7,510 bases of DNA from Gemmatimonadaceae bacterium. GTDB lineage: Bacteria > Gemmatimonadota > Gemmatimonadetes > Gemmatimonadales > Gemmatimonadaceae. Location of the stretch: assembly GCA_025451425.1 (NCBI GenBank), contig JANWKK010000088.1, forward strand, positions 1 through 7,510. Reading direction: 5' to 3'. A program made the translations under genes and the position numbers. Shown here one piece after another: positions 5,656 through 7,510 of the stretch; position 1 is the first letter of the stretch, and the number at the start of each line of letters is the position of its first letter. A model generated the notes under the pieces. The model had not been told where the DNA came from. It made no database searches and saw nothing but the letters and a program-made list of their open reading frames with translations.

Positions 5656-6315
5656 TCATTGCGGCGTGGTCTTATAGAGCGTTACGCGCCCATTGGCGAT
5701 TCGGACGTCGCCAAGGTAGGGCGGCACGACGATCGGCAGGCCGTCGGGCGAAAGTCCGTCTGGCCGTGACCCACGCTCCGATTGTCTCAGGACGCGCGGA
5801 ATCATCGTCGTCGGGAGGCTGAGATCACGAATCTTGATGTCCTTCACCTCGTACTCGGCGAGCTGCGGACGAACGACGCGGAACGTTCCGCCGAACTGCA
5901 TCTGTTCGCGGTCGCCCAGCATGCCAGCGAGTGGACCCAGCGACGAAGTGCCGCCGAGGTCCTGAAGACGGACGGACGCTCGGATATAGAGCCGGTCGCC
6001 GATCACCGCGGCCTGGATGCTGTCGGCCGACGGCGGCAGCTGCTTCGCGAGCGACTGGTAGATGTACGACGCGACGTCACCACTGGAGAGATTGCCGAAC
6101 ACCGGGCCCGTCGGCTGGCTCAATCGTGTCAACAACTGGCGCGTTCGCTGCGCGCCTTGGGCCGTAATCGGCTCCCACACCGGCCCAGACGCCGAAACCG
6201 TTGTCCCGCGGCCGGTGACGCGTGGCAGCCACCGATCGCTCGTGACCCACGCCACGAGTGCGATGATGACGACGAGCACGAGACAACCCAACCGCGATAA
6301 ACAACCCATTCGCAT
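5656..6315 (-). CDS. Single-pass membrane-anchored protein with extracytoplasmic domain, unknown function
   Basis: This 219-residue protein has basic residues at the N-terminus, then a hydrophobic segment (about 10-25, CLVLVVIIALVAWV), then about 190 residues expected outside the cytoplasm. Cys5 and Cys11 lie before or inside the hydrophobic stretch rather than after it, so a lipoprotein is unlikely. The outer part has a helical stretch with LSSGDVASYIYQSL (76-89), alternating hydrophobic strands (VIGDRLYIRASVRLQ, then FGGTFRVVRPQLAEYEVKDIKI) and a closing GDVRIANGRVTLYK hairpin. This order loosely recalls single-pass beta-rich proteins such as YpmS (DUF2140) or LmeA (DUF2993), but I cannot claim homology. 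It starts 2 bases after the thpR stop with no clear Shine-Dalgarno, pointing to translational coupling. An ATG two codons later (6309) is an alternative start. A 93-base gap separates it from the response regulator gene. Confidence 0.85.
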   Translation of the reverse strand: MRMGCLSRLGCLVLVVIIALVAWVTSDRWLPRVTGRGTTVSASGPVWEPITAQGAQRTRQLLTRLSQPTGPVFGNLSSGDVASYIYQSLAKQLPPSADSIQAAVIGDRLYIRASVRLQDLGGTSSLGPLAGMLGDREQMQFGGTFRVVRPQLAEYEVKDIKIRDLSLPTTMIPRVLRQSERGSRPDGLSPDGLPIVVPPYLGDVRIANGRVTLYKTTPQ

Positions 6316-6317
6316 GG

Positions 6318-6881
6318 TCAGTATTTCAGCGGTGACGACGAGAGGAGGCGATAGCGCGAGCCCACCGTCGTCAGCTCACTCTCCATGAGGTCGATCGACG
6401 AGATGACAACTTCCTCGACATACGAGATGCTTTTGGCCGCGCGGGCAAGATTAAGCATTGTCTCCTTCTTCGCCGCGCGCGGCTTCACCCGAGCGAGTGT
6501 GAGGTGGGGGCGAAACGGCTTGCCGTCGAGCGGCAGTCCAAGCGATTCGCACGCCGACTCGACGTCATGATGCAGCAGTTCCAACTTCGGGTCCGGACTC
6601 ACCCCGATCCATACGACGCGAGGACGCCGAAAGTTCGGGAAAGCGCCAACCCCGCCAATTTCGACGTCCACGACGCGATTCCGTGCGGCAACCACCTTCA
6701 TTGCATCGGCGATCCTCGGCGCCAGCTCCTCGGGCTGCGCGCCGAGGAATTTGACCGTGAGGTGGATCTGCGGCTCCCGAATCCACGAGAGCTCCGGCGC
6801 AGCGACGCGGAGAGGCGCCGATGCCTCGGCGATGGCATGGCGGACTTCGGGCGGGATGTTAATCGCCAGAAAAAGGCGCAC
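6318..6881 (-). CDS. thpR: RNA 2',3'-cyclic phosphodiesterase (2H phosphoesterase, LigT/ThpR family)
   Basis: This cytoplasmic enzyme opens 2',3'-cyclic phosphate RNA ends to 2'-phosphates. From the GTG at 6881 it is 187 residues, the usual family length, and begins VRLFLAINIP, the standard family opening. Both catalytic tetrapeptides are present: HLTV (His40, Thr42) followed by KFLG, and HLTL (His126, Thr128) followed by AR. The GAFPNFRRPRVVWIG stretch (79-93) is also typical. The frame is open further upstream to 7064, but the added 61 residues are low-complexity, lie over the neighbouring 81-codon gene in another frame and are not family-like, so I reject that start. The gene overlaps the end of the upstream small gene by 23 bases, suggesting coupling in one operon with larE. 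No good Shine-Dalgarno is seen before the GTG. Confidence 0.93.
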   Translation of the reverse strand: MRLFLAINIPPEVRHAIAEASAPLRVAAPELSWIREPQIHLTVKFLGAQPEELAPRIADAMKVVAARNRVVDVEIGGVGAFPNFRRPRVVWIGVSPDPKLELLHHDVESACESLGLPLDGKPFRPHLTLARVKPRAAKKETMLNLARAAKSISYVEEVVISSIDLMESELTTVGSRYRLLSSSPLKY

Positions 6882-7104
6882 GATTCGAGTCGGCGTGCTC
6901 AGAGCTCCGCAGCTCGACGGCGAGATGTGAGAATCCGTGGGCTCGAGCCAGCTCGATGGCACGTCGACGGATATCGTCGTGCTCGAACCCTCGCTCGCCC
7001 GGTTCGGGAATCGCCACCGCGAGCGCGTCGAACGCTTCGACGTCACAGCGCAACCCAAGCTCACGCAAGGCGCGCTCGAGCTCCTCGTGCGAACGGATAG
7101 TCAC
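6859..7104 (-). CDS. Small protein of unknown function between larE and thpR
   Basis: This 81-residue frame starts at a GTG (7104-7102) that overlaps the larE stop in a GTGA arrangement and ends inside the first codons of thpR. GAGG lies about 10 bases before the GTG. The sequence suggests helix (HEELERALRELG), strand (CDVEAFDALAVAIPE), helix (DDIRRRAIELARAHG, 43-57) and strand (FSHLAVELR), that is, a small alpha/beta unit, with a polar tail. It has one Cys at 20 and no membrane segment. I recognise no family. The tight overlaps at both ends and the protein-like residue pattern argue for a real gene; its location makes a link to LarE chemistry possible but unproven. Confidence 0.7.
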   Translation of the reverse strand: MTIRSHEELERALRELGLRCDVEAFDALAVAIPEPGERGFEHDDIRRRAIELARAHGFSHLAVELRSSEHADSNRAPFSGD

Positions 7105-7510
7105 GCTGCCGGCGCCTCGCGCGGTACGTCGTTAGGCTCGGCGTCGCTCACGACGCCACCGAGCACGTTCAGAGAACCAGACCGAAAACCGCGCGCGTCG
7201 ATCGCGACGCGGTCAAAGCCCGCGTCGACAACGGCACGCCGAAGCCGGCCAGCCGCGACCGGCTCGAGCCAGCGACCGATATCGTCAGGCGGCAGCTCGA
7301 TTCGGGCGAGCGCGCCATGATCGCGCACTCGGAGATCGTCCGTGACGCCCAGGGCTCTGAGCGACGCCTCGGCGACCTCGATGCGCCGCAAGCGCGCTGG
7401 AGTCACCGCGGTTCCGTACGGAATGCGCGAGGACAAGCACGGCGCCGACGGCTGCCGCCACGTCGGGATGCCGCGCTGCCGCGACAACGCACGAATATCA
7501 CGTTTCGTGA
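7101..7510 (-). CDS. larE: LarE, ATP-dependent sacrificial sulfur transferase, C-terminal 135 residues (cut by window edge)
   Basis: LarE adds sulfur to the pyridinium-dicarboxylate mononucleotide that becomes the nickel-pincer cofactor of lactate racemase (LarA) and its relatives. The frame is open through the window edge; a TTG at 7487 is only an internal Leu codon, preceded by TKRDIRA. The visible part carries the family signature TKRDIRALSRQRGIPTW, then QPSAPCLSSRIPYG-TAVTP, then the RVRDHGALARIEL strand and a C-terminal helix/strand pair. The only Cys in view, in PCLSSRIPYG, aligns with the sulfur-donating Cys176 of Lactobacillus plantarum LarE. Having no further Cys here fits the sacrificial-cysteine type rather than the iron-sulfur cluster type, although the missing N-terminal half (with the PP-loop ATPase motif) could change that. 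No larA, larB or larC is in view. Confidence 0.9.
   Translation of the reverse strand, partial: TKRDIRALSRQRGIPTWRQPSAPCLSSRIPYGTAVTPARLRRIEVAEASLRALGVTDDLRVRDHGALARIELPPDDIGRWLEPVAAGRLRRAVVDAGFDRVAIDARGFRSGSLNVLGGVVSDAEPNDVPREAPAA

Noticed and set aside
6882..7064. N-terminal extension of thpR by 61 codons
   Set aside because: The added residues are Ser/Arg/Thr-rich, unlike the family, and lie over the 81-codon gene; family members begin at the RLFLAI stretch.

Overview
This window looks like a piece of GC-rich bacterial chromosome, most likely from the Gemmatimonadota or a neighbouring FCB-group lineage. The best evidence is the short primary-type sigma factor. It has no region 1.1 and resembles Bacteroidota housekeeping sigma factors in length and wording. 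This placement is an inference by eye; no search was run. Every gene I can support lies on the minus strand, so the genes are transcribed from 7510 towards 1.

In transcription order the window opens with a tight cluster. It holds the C-terminal part of larE (sulfur insertion for the nickel-pincer cofactor, cut by the window edge), an unknown 81-codon gene that overlaps larE by 4 bases, thpR (RNA 2',3'-cyclic phosphodiesterase, overlapping by 23 bases), and an unknown single-pass membrane-anchored protein that starts 2 bases after thpR. After a 93-base gap comes a complete NtrC-class sigma-54 response regulator, followed 22 bases later by a small protein with two predicted membrane segments.

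A 218-base intergenic region follows. It contains a long imperfect palindrome of the dispersed type that, when wrongly translated, gives 'HPERSEGS' peptides. The palindrome ends 10 bases before the start codon of an NAD(P)-dependent aldehyde dehydrogenase gene. Next come lepB (signal peptidase I) and the sigma factor gene. The window closes with the first 30 codons of a YajQ-family gene at positions 1-91. The whole sigma/yajQ gap is a nested palindrome: a terminator-like hairpin flanked by inverted arrays of a 7-base TAGGGGC-type repeat.

Most of the content is housekeeping: transcription initiation, protein export, RNA end processing, cofactor assembly and aldehyde oxidation. I see no defence system, CRISPR array, phage genes, transposase, tRNA or rRNA. 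The most unusual material is the two intergenic palindromic elements, which sit directly against start or stop codons, and the three uncharacterised small proteins. I found no convincing new multi-gene system.
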